From an uncultured Bacilli bacterium (lineage in GTDB: Bacteria > Bacillota_I > Bacilli_A > RF39 > UBA660), in NCBI GenBank assembly GCA_944363745.1, contig CALVVD010000042.1, forward strand, positions 1 to 7,674: DNA of 7,674 bases. Reading direction: 5' to 3'. Made by a program: the position numbers and the translations under genes. Shown here in pieces: positions 1 to 6,358 of this stretch. How positions within the stretch are numbered: the stretch's first letter is position 1; each line of letters starts with the position of its first letter. The notes below the pieces were generated by a model. It was not told the origin of the DNA, made no database searches, and saw nothing but the letters and a program-made list of their open reading frames with translations.

Positions 1-130
1 TAATAATGAAAAGGAAGAGATAAATTCTTTTATTAAATCTCTTCCAATAGATAAATCTATTTTATTAGTAGCAGGTGATGATATTATTTCTATTATTAAA
101 AATAATTTTGACTGTATCGAGTTAAAATAA
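1..130 (+). CDS. C-terminal tail of an unidentified protein (partial at 5' end)
   Basis: An open frame enters from the left edge (first full codon at position 2) and ends at TAA 128-130, giving about 42 residues. The tail contains a hydrophobic stretch, ILLVAGDDIISII, typical of a buried beta strand followed by a helix, and ends in ELK. The stop codon merges directly into the poly-A arm of a palindromic terminator, which supports this as a real gene end. The gene converges on rpsD. I do not recognise the family from this tail, and no function should be assigned without the upstream sequence. Confidence 0.6.
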   Translation, partial: NNEKEEINSFIKSLPIDKSILLVAGDDIISIIKNNFDCIELK

Positions 131-156
131 AAAAAACTGCAATTGCAGTTTTTTTT
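129..156. terminator. Bidirectional intrinsic terminator between convergent genes
   Basis: A perfect 28-bp palindrome: eight A, then ACTGCAATTGCAGT overlapping at its ends, then eight T. It can form a stem with an AATT loop followed by a U tract on either strand. It serves the partial gene on the left (stop 128-130) and rpsD on the minus strand, whose TAA stop (155-157) overlaps its last two bases. Confidence 0.85.
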
Positions 157-757
157 ACTTGTTATAAAATTCAACGATTAATGACTCATTGATATCCATG
201 TTAAGCTCATTTCTTTCAGGATATCTTACATAAGTACCTTCTTTTTTGTTTTCATCAAAAGTTACATATTCCACACGTTTATTAACTTTAGCTAGTGCTT
301 CATTAGCAGCTTTATGATCTTTAGAATTCTCTTTTAATGCAATAACACTTCCTGGTTTAACTCTATATGATGGAATATCTACTTTCTTACCATTTACAGT
401 AATATGTCCATGGTTTACAAGTTGTCTTGCACCACGACGAGTAGTTGCAAATCCCATACGATATACTAAGTTATCTAGGCGAGACTCTAATAAAATTAAG
501 AAGTTAGTACCATGTACACCTGGCATTTTAGCAGCTTCATCAAAAGTCTTTCTAAATTGCTTTTCATTAACTTCATACATGAAACGTAATTTTTGTTTTT
601 CTTTTAATTGGTTACCATAATCACTTGGTTTACCATGTCTAGCATTTCCATGTTGTCCTGGGCCATATGGTCTTTTAGCAATTTCTTTTCCTGTTTCACT
701 TAAAGAAAAACCAACACGTCTTGATCTTTTGTAACTAGGTCCTGTATATCTTGCCAT
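155..757 (-). CDS. rpsD: 30S ribosomal protein S4
   Basis: This is the 200-aa primary 16S rRNA-binding protein S4, which nucleates assembly of the small-subunit body domain. The N-terminus [14 protein letters not shown] and the RPYGPGQHG motif (residues 29-37) are hallmarks. The S4 RNA-binding domain spans about residues 92-156 ([12 protein letters not shown], then [13 protein letters not shown]). There are no cysteines, so this is the zinc-free form of S4. Length matches the usual 200 aa. The start is supported by AAAGGAG at 764-770, 6 nt before the ATG. The gene is monocistronic, with its own consensus promoter and a long structured leader. In Bacillus subtilis rpsD is autoregulated by S4 through its leader, so the same is likely here. 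The identity is secure. Confidence 0.98.
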   Translation of the reverse strand: MARYTGPSYKRSRRVGFSLSETGKEIAKRPYGPGQHGNARHGKPSDYGNQLKEKQKLRFMYEVNEKQFRKTFDEAAKMPGVHGTNFLILLESRLDNLVYRMGFATTRRGARQLVNHGHITVNGKKVDIPSYRVKPGSVIALKENSKDHKAANEALAKVNKRVEYVTFDENKKEGTYVRYPERNELNMDINESLIVEFYNK

Positions 758-905
758 AATTTTCTCCTTTCCTTATATTTGCATTTTCTTGATTTTGCTT
801 TCACCATTTATTCAGGGAGTATTTTTTTCGCTTTACAGCACAAAAGCTACTAACTTTTAAAAAACACATTGAATAAAGTAAAGCATTGCTGTTCAAGTAA
901 ATTGC
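758..905 (-). promoter_or_regulatory. rpsD mRNA leader with pseudoknot-capable structure, probable S4 autoregulatory element
   Basis: Reading along the minus strand, the 5' UTR of about 150 nt has element A GCTTTAC (884-878) directly followed by element B TTTATTCA (877-870). After these come a small hairpin (AAAAG 858-854 with CTTTT 846-842), then A' GTAAAGC (836-830) and B' TGAATAAA (814-807). A/A' (7 bp) and B/B' (8 bp) are perfect complements in A-B-A'-B' order, so pairing both gives a pseudoknot. An alternative helix, ACAGCA (892-887) with TGCTGT (840-835), competes with A/A'. The position upstream of rpsD matches the S4-regulated leader known in Bacillus. Pairings are seen in the sequence; control by S4 is inferred. 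Confidence 0.65.
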
Positions 906-911
906 TCTAAT

Positions 912-940
912 ATCATATTATGAAATTTTTATTTTGTCAA
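912..940 (-). promoter_or_regulatory. rpsD promoter (sigma-A consensus)
   Basis: On the minus strand, -35 TTGACA (940-935, 6/6) is followed by a 17-bp spacer and -10 TATGAT (917-912, 5/6). This puts the transcription start near 905 and gives a leader of about 150 nt. It is the best -35/-10 match in the window, as expected for a strongly expressed ribosomal protein gene. Confidence 0.88.
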
Positions 941-965
941 GTTTTAGTAGCATAAAATGTAAGTT

Positions 966-993
966 TATGATATGATGTTATAGTAGGTGGTGA
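966..993 (+). promoter_or_regulatory. ezrA extended -10 promoter and ribosome binding site
   Basis: TG at 968-969, one base, then TATGAT at 971-976 makes an extended -10 element. No good -35 lies 17 bp upstream. A start near 983 would leave a leader of only about 16 nt. AGGTGGTGA (985-993) matches the ideal AGGAGGTGA at 8 of 9 positions and sits 5 nt before ATG 999. This decides the start in favour of 999 over an in-frame GTG at 987, which overlaps this SD. Confidence 0.55.
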
Positions 994-998
994 TAGTA

Positions 999-2702
999 AT
1001 GCGAGGAGCTCTTTTATTTATTATTAGTGCTGTTATAGTCGTTATGATTATAATAATCGTTATTATTACTATTTTTAAGAAAAAACATAAAAAATATTAT
1101 CAAGATATATATGATGCTTTAGAGCGAGAGAAAAATCTTATTGGTAGTACTCCTGTACTTTTAGAACTTTCTAAGTTAGAACCAATTATAAAAAATGAAA
1201 AGATGGAAGAGAAGTATCAGAAATGGGAAGAGAGATTTGATACTATTAAAAATGAAGAACTTCCTAAAATAGATGATATGCTTATTGAGTTGGACACTTT
1301 ACTTGATAAAAAAGAATATAAGACAGCTAAGTTTAGAATCGCTAAATGTGAAATAGAAGTTTATAAAGCAAGAGAACAAGCTGATGATCTGTTAGATCAG
1401 ATAAAAGAGATAACCTTAAGTGAAGAGAAGTATCGTAGTATTATTAGTAAACTTAAGACTAAATACCGGGCTTTAAATAAAGAATATAATGAACATAAAA
1501 ATCTTTATGAAGAGATGGCTGAAGCGATAGAGTTACAACTTGAAAATATAGAAAAACGTTTCTTAGAGTTTGAGAAGGCAATGGACGATAATATGTATAG
1601 TGATGTTGTTCATATTGTTAAGGCTCTTGATACAATGATAGAACATATGGAAATAGTTGTTAATGAAGTTCCTGATTTAATGCTTATGTGTAAACAGATG
1701 ATACCTAAACGTATTAAAGAGATTGAAGATACTTCTAAAGAGATGATAGAAAAGGGTTATCCTATTGAATATTTAAATCTTGATTATAATTTAGAAGAGT
1801 CTCGTAAGAATGTGGGTATTATTTTAGATAGAATTAAAGTTTTAAATCTTGAAGATTGTATGTTTGAGTTAAAAACTATTCTTGATTACTTAGATAGTAT
1901 CTTTGTGGATTTTGAGAAAGAGAGACTTTCAAGAAAAGTATATGAAGAGGGAATTAGAGATTTTAGTAAGAAATTAAAGAAAACTGATAAAGTAGTTACT
2001 GATATATATGAACAATTAGATGATATTAAGAATATGTATGATCTTAATGAAGAAGATGTTAATATAATTTATGAAGTAAATAAAGATTTAACTTCTATAA
2101 AAGATGATTATAAAAATCTTTTAGGTAGAGTTAAGAATAAAACAACACCTTTTTCTTTAATTACTAAAGAGATAGATGATCTTACTATTAGACTTAAACA
2201 GACAGAATCTACTTTGGATGTAGCTTTAAAATCTTTAGGTAATATGTATGAAGATGAACAAAGAGCTAGAGAACAGTTAGGAGAGATTGATAAATTACTT
2301 AAAGAATGTAAAGAGAAGATGAGAGAGTTTAAATTACCTATAATTAGTGATAATTATTTTGTTGAACTTAATGAAGCGAATGAAGCGATAGAAGAAGTAA
2401 TTAAAGAATTATCTCGTAAACCTATTGTTATAAAAACTCTTAATACAAGAGTAGATACAGCTCGTGATTTGGTTTTAAAACTTTATAATACAACATTAAA
2501 TATGTTAAAGACAGCTAAGTTAAGTGAGATGGCTATTGTTTATGGTAATAGATATAGATTTTTACATAGTGATATAGATGAAGGACTTGATAGGGCTAGT
2601 AAGTTGTTTTTTAAGGGAAATTATGAGAGTTCATTAAAGGTTTGTATAGATACGCTTAAATTAGTTGATGATGGTGTTGAAGGGAAACTTAAAAGATTAT
2701 GA
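999..2702 (+). CDS. ezrA: Septation ring formation regulator EzrA
   Basis: EzrA is a membrane-anchored regulator of FtsZ-ring assembly that keeps the ring from forming at wrong sites and links division to peptidoglycan synthesis. The protein has 567 aa from ATG 999 (B. subtilis EzrA is about 562 aa). One N-terminal membrane segment at residues 3-26, very rich in Ile and Val, is followed by basic KKKHKK. The rest is a long cytoplasmic coiled-coil, spectrin-like rod. Family landmarks are the IPKRIKEI...MIEKGYPIEYL region in the first half and the C-terminal patch YGNRYRF (NRYR at about 517-520), which corresponds to the conserved EzrA QNR region. Its TGA stop overlaps the next ATG (ATGA), indicating translational coupling. 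ezrA close to rpsD is also seen in Bacillus and Staphylococcus. Identity is confident. Confidence 0.93.
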   Translation: MRGALLFIISAVIVVMIIIIVIITIFKKKHKKYYQDIYDALEREKNLIGSTPVLLELSKLEPIIKNEKMEEKYQKWEERFDTIKNEELPKIDDMLIELDTLLDKKEYKTAKFRIAKCEIEVYKAREQADDLLDQIKEITLSEEKYRSIISKLKTKYRALNKEYNEHKNLYEEMAEAIELQLENIEKRFLEFEKAMDDNMYSDVVHIVKALDTMIEHMEIVVNEVPDLMLMCKQMIPKRIKEIEDTSKEMIEKGYPIEYLNLDYNLEESRKNVGIILDRIKVLNLEDCMFELKTILDYLDSIFVDFEKERLSRKVYEEGIRDFSKKLKKTDKVVTDIYEQLDDIKNMYDLNEEDVNIIYEVNKDLTSIKDDYKNLLGRVKNKTTPFSLITKEIDDLTIRLKQTESTLDVALKSLGNMYEDEQRAREQLGEIDKLLKECKEKMREFKLPIISDNYFVELNEANEAIEEVIKELSRKPIVIKTLNTRVDTARDLVLKLYNTTLNMLKTAKLSEMAIVYGNRYRFLHSDIDEGLDRASKLFFKGNYESSLKVCIDTLKLVDDGVEGKLKRL

Positions 2703-3310
2703 GTTCTTGGGGTAAAAGTAATTATGAGTTTTTAACTGTTGTAGTTGTGTGTTTAATACTTGCTGCTATAGTTTTAGGTATTGCTCTTAATAATGTACAG
2801 AAAGAAAGATTTAGAGTATTTAGATATAATGCTAAGACAGTTGGAATTAATGCTATTAATTACGAGGCTAGAAATAGTGATAGTATTGTTTATTTATATG
2901 AACTTATTAATGATAATTTAGTTACTGAAGTAAAAAATAATTTTTCTGGGGATGAATTTTGTGATTATTATCAATCAAAAGTTGAGTTTGTTGGTGATAA
3001 AAAGTTAGTTACTTTAAAGTGTGGTAAATACTTAATTTATAAGCAAGATGTTACTTTAGAAGATTATAGTATCTATAAAGTTAGTGATTGGTCTTTTGAT
3101 AAAGTAAGTGGAGATAATATAGATGTTACGACAGTTTATTCTCTAAAGATGAATGGAGATACTTTACTTAGTGGGTATTATGAGAAAGATTTGTTTATAA
3201 AGTTAGTTGCTAGTAATTTTGGAAAAAAATATAATAGTTTGGATAAAATTGAAAAGGATTATGATGTTGTTTCTAAAAAAGCTTATAGAAAAAGAGTATT
3301 AGTTGATTAA
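2699..3310 (+). CDS. Single-pass protein with prepilin-like N-terminus, unknown function
   Basis: This 203-aa protein has five N-terminal residues, then G5-KSNY-E10, then a hydrophobic segment (11-31). That arrangement matches a type IV prepilin signal: Gly at -1, Glu at +5 of the mature protein, then a hydrophobic helix. The sequence after the helix (NNVQKERFRVFRYNAKTVGI) looks like an amphipathic pilin alpha-1 continuation. The likely extracellular domain carries two cysteines, C88 and C108, that could form a disulfide. Lys replaces the usual Phe/Met at +1, and no secretion ATPase or prepilin peptidase lies nearby, so an ordinary anchored protein is equally possible. The ATG overlaps the ezrA stop and has only a weak SD (AGGG 2681-2684, 14 nt away), so translation probably depends on coupling to ezrA. 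I do not recognise a named family. Confidence 0.8.
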   Translation: MSSWGKSNYEFLTVVVVCLILAAIVLGIALNNVQKERFRVFRYNAKTVGINAINYEARNSDSIVYLYELINDNLVTEVKNNFSGDEFCDYYQSKVEFVGDKKLVTLKCGKYLIYKQDVTLEDYSIYKVSDWSFDKVSGDNIDVTTVYSLKMNGDTLLSGYYEKDLFIKLVASNFGKKYNSLDKIEKDYDVVSKKAYRKRVLVD

Positions 3311-3327
3311 ATTAATACTCTTTCTTT
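3291..3327 (+). terminator. Terminator after the ezrA operon
   Basis: AAAGAGTATTA (3291-3301) and TAATACTCTTT (3313-3323) are perfect 11-bp complements around an 11-nt loop, followed by CTTT. The left arm lies inside the last codons of the 203-aa gene, and its TAA (3308-3310) is in the loop. The U tract is short, so termination may be partial. Confidence 0.6.
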
Positions 3328-3334
3328 AAAAGTA

Positions 3335-3366
3335 TGATATAATTATATTGGAGTAAGTTAAGGAGG
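3335..3366 (+). promoter_or_regulatory. Promoter and ribosome binding site of the 3374-5327 operon
   Basis: An extended -10 is present: TG at 3335-3336, one base, then TATAAT at 3338-3343 (6/6). No convincing -35 is seen. AGGAGG at 3361-3366 is a full SD, 7 nt before ATG 3374. This suggests the three genes form a unit separate from ezrA. Confidence 0.7.
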
Positions 3367-3373
3367 AATTGAT

Positions 3374-4090
3374 ATGAAGAAACAAGAAAAAGATTTTTTT
3401 GATAGTCCTAATATGATTACTTTTATTATAACAGGATTATTGGTTATTTTAATAATTTTATCACAATCTTTTGCTATTCAAAGTCATTTAGGGGCTAGTG
3501 ATATATTTAGATCTATTGTTAATCATAATAGTATTTATTTAGTTTGTTTATGTTACTTTATTTTAATTAAAGTTAGATTTGGGAAGAAGTATTTTGATTA
3601 TCTTAATGTAATTTTATTTGTATTTTATTTACTTACTACTTTTGCTAGTTTGTTTACTATTTTTCAATCATTTGGATTTGATTCTGTTTTAAGTTTATCT
3701 TTTAATGTTTTAGTTACACTTTATTTTGGATATTCATTTTTTACTAATACAGTAATAGGTAAAGATTTAAAACTTTCTAATAGTCCTTTAGCAGAAATAA
3801 AAAATGATCAATATTATTATTTATTAGTGGGGATAATTGTTATTTCTTTAATAGTTTCTTTAATTAGTGCTAGTAGTTTTGAGAATGTTGTTGTTTATTT
3901 ATTAGAAGCGATTTATAAGTTCTTATTTATTAGATATATCTATCTTTATAAAGAGTATATTGATAATAAAGATAGAAAAGAAGATGTTAAGGCTAGAGAA
4001 GTTAAAGAGGAAAAACCTATAGTGGAGAAGAAAGTTAGTAAACCATGTAAGAGTAAGAAAGATGATGCTAGTAAGGAGGAGAAGAAATGA
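3374..4090 (+). CDS. Multi-pass membrane protein, unknown function
   Basis: A 238-aa protein with about six predicted membrane segments by eye (near residues 14-36, 52-67, 76-98, 104-124, 148-168, 170-192). A highly charged Lys/Glu-rich tail (193-238) is likely cytoplasmic and unstructured. No catalytic or transport motif is visible, and I do not recognise the family. The protein is rich in Phe, Ile, Leu and Tyr with short loops, which suggests a structural or scaffold membrane protein rather than an enzyme, though this is only an impression. Its TGA overlaps the ATG of the next gene, so the two are probably translated together. The internal AAGGAGG encoded in the tail (4073-4079) is the SD of that next gene. 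Confidence 0.85.
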   Translation: MKKQEKDFFDSPNMITFIITGLLVILIILSQSFAIQSHLGASDIFRSIVNHNSIYLVCLCYFILIKVRFGKKYFDYLNVILFVFYLLTTFASLFTIFQSFGFDSVLSLSFNVLVTLYFGYSFFTNTVIGKDLKLSNSPLAEIKNDQYYYLLVGIIVISLIVSLISASSFENVVVYLLEAIYKFLFIRYIYLYKEYIDNKDRKEDVKAREVKEEKPIVEKKVSKPCKSKKDDASKEEKK

Positions 4091-4428
4091 AAGACTTATT
4101 TGATGAAATAGATGAGACTAGAAAAGAGTTACCTAAGTTAAAAAAAATAAGTAATCAAGTACAGAAAAAAAGAAATTATAATTTTTATCAACAACTTGCT
4201 GTGTGTTTGTTTATTTTCTTATTTATTGTTGGTGTTATTTTAGGTAATTTGTTTCCTGCATGTAGTGAGACTAGTGATTTGTTTGCTACTTGTACAAAGA
4301 CTGAATATAATTTAACTTTGACTTTGTTGTTTTGGTTAGCTAGTTTTGTATTTTGTAGTTTAGTTTATGGATTAGGAGAAGTAATTAGTTTACTTAATGT
4401 GATTGCTTCTAATACGAAAAGAAAGTAG
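4087..4428 (+). CDS. Small two-segment membrane protein, unknown function
   Basis: A 113-aa protein. The N-terminus (1-30) is charged and probably cytoplasmic (KDLFDEIDETRKELPKLKK). Two membrane segments lie near 36-56 and 76-97. The short loop between them is probably extracellular and contains C59 and C69, which could form a disulfide. The C-terminus ends in basic NTKRK. AAGGAGG lies 7 nt before the start, and the ATG overlaps the upstream stop by four bases, so the two membrane proteins are likely made together and may interact. No family is recognised. Confidence 0.82.
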   Translation: MKDLFDEIDETRKELPKLKKISNQVQKKRNYNFYQQLAVCLFIFLFIVGVILGNLFPACSETSDLFATCTKTEYNLTLTLLFWLASFVFCSLVYGLGEVISLLNVIASNTKRK

Positions 4429-4436
4429 GGAGAGTT

Positions 4437-5327
4437 ATGAGTTTTAAAGCATATGATAAGGTAATTGATTTAGAGGAAAGAAAAGCATCTCTTAATAGAA
4501 AGAAAATTTCTGGGAAAGTTATTTTAATAACAGTGGGATTAGCAGCGGCAGGTTTTGCAGCTAGTAGTGTTTATAATTCTTTTATTAAGGATGATCCTAT
4601 TATTAATGAAGCTAATACTAATGATACTATGATTTCTAATAATGAACCAGCACAAGCAATTGTTGTTAGTAGTGATGAAATACCTAGTGTTGCTATAGTT
4701 AATGATGGTAGTGATGCTCAACAGTTGATGGCTGCAGTTAAAAAGTTAAATGATGATGGTATAAAGTGTCAGTATCTAGATAGTGTTAGTGATATTGATA
4801 ATAGTGATGCTTATTATTATATAGCTTTTCAAAATTATGGTGGTGATGATGTTAAAATTATTACTGACAGAAATGTTAGTTCTATAAGTGGTAATTTTAC
4901 AATGGCTATTGCAAGTGGTTATGGTAAAGAGGCTAGTGATATTCAACCTGGTGTTTATGATCAAAATTCTAATTTAGTTGCTTCTAATATTGAAAATACG
5001 GTAGGAGATAGGTTAATTCCTCATGTTATGATTGCTCAACCTTATGATTTAGAAATTGATTATGCTTCTATAGAGGATGGCTTAGCAAGAATGACTGAAT
5101 TCCTTAAAGTAAATGAAGATGGTGCATATGCTCCTTCTGCTATATATGTAACAAAAGCTGGGGACTCTGTTAGTAGTTTAGGTGAAGATATATGTGGATA
5201 CAATAATATTGGTTCTAGTGATTTAATTAATGAAAATGTAGTATTAAAGGCTGAAGATTATTGGTGGTTTAATCAAAGTACTATAGTAACTATAGATAGA
5301 GTTAATGAAATTAATCATACTTTATAA
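4437..5327 (+). CDS. Membrane-anchored extracellular protein with possible C-terminal LysM-like domain
   Basis: A 296-aa protein. A short basic cytoplasmic N-terminus precedes one membrane segment (about 28-48), then an Asn/Asp-rich linker to about residue 82. An alpha/beta domain follows (about 83-225), starting SVAIVNDGSDAQQLMAAVKKL and ending near IPHVMIAQPYDLEIDYASIEDGLARM. The C-terminus YVTKAGDSVSSLGEDI...DLINEN (237-290) resembles a divergent LysM peptidoglycan-binding motif. The strand and helix order, and the ending of the middle domain, recall Amidase_3 proteins, but the expected His and Glu zinc ligands are not evident, so any amidase activity is doubtful. A GGGAGAG SD overlaps the upstream stop region 8 bases downstream of the 113-aa gene, so this gene belongs to the same operon. 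It is probably a cell-wall-associated protein; the exact family is uncertain. Confidence 0.8.
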   Translation: MSFKAYDKVIDLEERKASLNRKKISGKVILITVGLAAAGFAASSVYNSFIKDDPIINEANTNDTMISNNEPAQAIVVSSDEIPSVAIVNDGSDAQQLMAAVKKLNDDGIKCQYLDSVSDIDNSDAYYYIAFQNYGGDDVKIITDRNVSSISGNFTMAIASGYGKEASDIQPGVYDQNSNLVASNIENTVGDRLIPHVMIAQPYDLEIDYASIEDGLARMTEFLKVNEDGAYAPSAIYVTKAGDSVSSLGEDICGYNNIGSSDLINENVVLKAEDYWWFNQSTIVTIDRVNEINHTL

Positions 5328-5328
5328 T

Positions 5329-5357
5329 AAAAATAAGAACTTTTAGTTCTTATTTTT
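5329..5357. terminator. Bidirectional intrinsic terminator
   Basis: AAAAATAAGAAC (5329-5340) pairs perfectly with GTTCTTATTTTT (5346-5357) around a TTTTA loop, with U tracts in both directions. It ends the 3374-5327 operon on the plus strand and the XRE regulator on the minus strand, whose TAA stop (5352-5350) lies inside the stem. Confidence 0.85.
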
Positions 5358-5631
5358 GGTTGTATTGTCTTTTGTTATTCATTTTATCAATGATAGTTTT
5401 ATCTCTATCTATATTCATAAATAAAATATGTGGTTCAATATTTAAAGATTTAGCGATGCTTTCAAGTTTTGGAATAGTTGGACAATGTAGTCCTCTTTCT
5501 ACATCTGTTATATATCTTGGACTTAATTTTGATAGTTCTGCTAATTTTTCTTGAGAATAATTATTAACGTAGCGATAGTACTTTATGTTATAGATAAGTA
5601 AATCTTTTAGATTATTAAATTTTAATTTCAT
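5350..5631 (-). CDS. XRE-family helix-turn-helix transcriptional regulator
   Basis: A 93-aa DNA-binding protein made almost entirely of one Cro/C1-type HTH_3 domain (about 8-72). The core SQEKLAELSKLSPRYITDVE (26-45) gives the helix-turn-helix, followed by RG and PTIPKLESIAKSLNI, the usual helices 4-5. A short charged tail (73-93) shows no peptidase or sensor domain. AGGAGG (5642-5637) lies 5 nt before the ATG. The gene is divergent from the DUF4190-like gene, and the shared 109-bp region has repeats that may be its operators. Autoregulation and control of the neighbour are inferred from layout only. Confidence 0.92.
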   Translation of the reverse strand: MKLKFNNLKDLLIYNIKYYRYVNNYSQEKLAELSKLSPRYITDVERGLHCPTIPKLESIAKSLNIEPHILFMNIDRDKTIIDKMNNKRQYNQK

Positions 5632-5632
5632 A

Positions 5633-5654
5633 CATACCTCCTAATATAGGTATG
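5633..5654. repeat. Inverted repeat over the regulator's ribosome binding site
   Basis: CATACCT (5633-5639) and AGGTATG (5648-5654) form a 7-bp inverted repeat with an 8-bp gap. It covers the AGGAGG site of the XRE gene. It could be a repressor operator of the dyad type XRE proteins bind, or an mRNA hairpin masking the SD. The repeat is seen; its role is inferred. Confidence 0.5.
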
Positions 5655-5658
5655 ATAT

Positions 5659-5695
5659 TATTTACTGCAAAATATTCACACGAACTATTTACTGC
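5659..5695 (+). repeat. Direct repeat TATTTACTGC, candidate operator pair
   Basis: TATTTACTGC occurs exactly at 5659-5668 and 5686-5695, with a 27-bp period. The second copy overlaps the -35 region (5688-5693) of the promoter of the DUF4190-like gene. Both lie between a regulator gene and its divergent neighbour, the usual place for operators. Confidence 0.6.
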
Positions 5696-5731
5696 GAGAT
5701 TATTTTATTATATAATAGTGATGGAAAGGAG
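5688..5731 (+). promoter_or_regulatory. Promoter and ribosome binding site of the DUF4190-like gene
   Basis: -35 TTTACT (5688-5693, 4/6), a 17-bp spacer, and -10 TATAAT (5711-5716, 6/6), with transcription starting near 5723. AAAGGAG (5725-5731) is 9 nt before ATG 5741. The -35 falls within the second TATTTACTGC copy, so a protein bound there would block polymerase. Confidence 0.7.
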
Positions 5732-5740
5732 TAAATAATT

Positions 5741-6358
5741 ATGGATGAAGATTTTAAAGACTTAAAAGAAAAAAGGAGTGGTTTTGCAACAGCTGGGTTA
5801 GTGTTAGGTATTATTGGTATTTGCTTATCTTTTATTCCTATTTTAAATAATGCATCTTTTTTCTTAGGAATACTTGCAGTTATATTTGCTATTGTTTCTT
5901 TAATTAAGAAGGCAAGTAAAGGGAAAGCGATAGCAGGTTTAATTTTGGGAATTTTATCAATTGCTATTACTTTATCTTTACAGAGTAGTTGGGCAGAGTC
6001 TTTAGATAAAGTTTCAAATGATTTGGATAATGCTGCTGGTAATAATACTGAAGAGATTCTTGACAAGGATGTTGATGTTAGTATTGGTAATTTTGAAGGT
6101 AGTTTAGGTGAATATGGATTAGTTGATTCTAAACTAACTGTTACAGTTACAAATTTGACAGATGATGTTAAATCATTTAATATTCAAGTTGAAGCGATTG
6201 ATACAAGTGGTAGTAGAATTGCTACTGATTATATTACTGCTGATAGTTTAGGTGCTAATCAAAGTCAAAATTTTGATATTTTCACTTATGTTAGTAGTGA
6301 AGATTTAGAAGCAATGCAAAATGCTACTTTTAAAGTTGTAGAAGTATCTATGTATTAG
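5741..6358 (+). CDS. DUF4190-like membrane protein with FxLYD-like extracellular domain
   Basis: A 205-aa protein. A charged cytoplasmic N-terminus (1-12) leads into three membrane segments (about 14-33, 38-57, 63-81). The first and third share the small-residue motif G-x-A-x-AGL-x-LGI, typical of DUF4190 glycine-rich hairpins. After a polar linker, a C-terminal domain (about 112-203) contains KLTVTVTNLTDDVKSFNIQV and a following DYITADSLGANQSQNFDI. This pattern matches FxLYD-type immunoglobulin-like domains of Firmicutes surface proteins: a tolerated V-T-N-x-T strand, then 'D-x-L-x-x-x-x-x-x-F'. The molecular role is unknown. It stands alone between the divergent XRE gene and a terminator, so the regulator may control it. 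Confidence 0.83.
   Translation: MDEDFKDLKEKRSGFATAGLVLGIIGICLSFIPILNNASFFLGILAVIFAIVSLIKKASKGKAIAGLILGILSIAITLSLQSSWAESLDKVSNDLDNAAGNNTEEILDKDVDVSIGNFEGSLGEYGLVDSKLTVTVTNLTDDVKSFNIQVEAIDTSGSRIATDYITADSLGANQSQNFDIFTYVSSEDLEAMQNATFKVVEVSMY

Noticed and set aside
758..960. T-box or metabolite riboswitch upstream of rpsD
   Set aside because: No T-box signature or terminator/antiterminator pair is visible; the interleaved helices fit a ribosomal-protein leader better.
987..998. GTG start giving EzrA four extra residues
   Set aside because: This GTG lies within the SD sequence AGGTGGTGA; ATG 999 has correct spacing and gives the normal EzrA N-terminus.
2700..2702. TGA read as tryptophan (mycoplasma code)
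   Set aside because: TGA lies at the ends of two genes in tight ATGA overlaps and Trp is encoded by TGG throughout, so TGA is a stop here.
4539..4964. Two open frames on the minus strand inside the 296-aa gene
   Set aside because: They are antisense to a well-supported coding gene, give low-complexity Ile/Asn/Thr-rich products, and lack SD sites; they are mirror products of its AT-rich codons.
5360..5554. Plus-strand open frame opposite the XRE regulator
   Set aside because: The regulator has a clear HTH domain and an SD; the opposite frame has no family features and starts within the regulator's 3' end.
5689..6066. Minus-strand open frame opposite the DUF4190-like gene
   Set aside because: It is antisense to a gene with a good promoter, SD and recognisable domains; the product looks like a reverse-frame translation with no domain.
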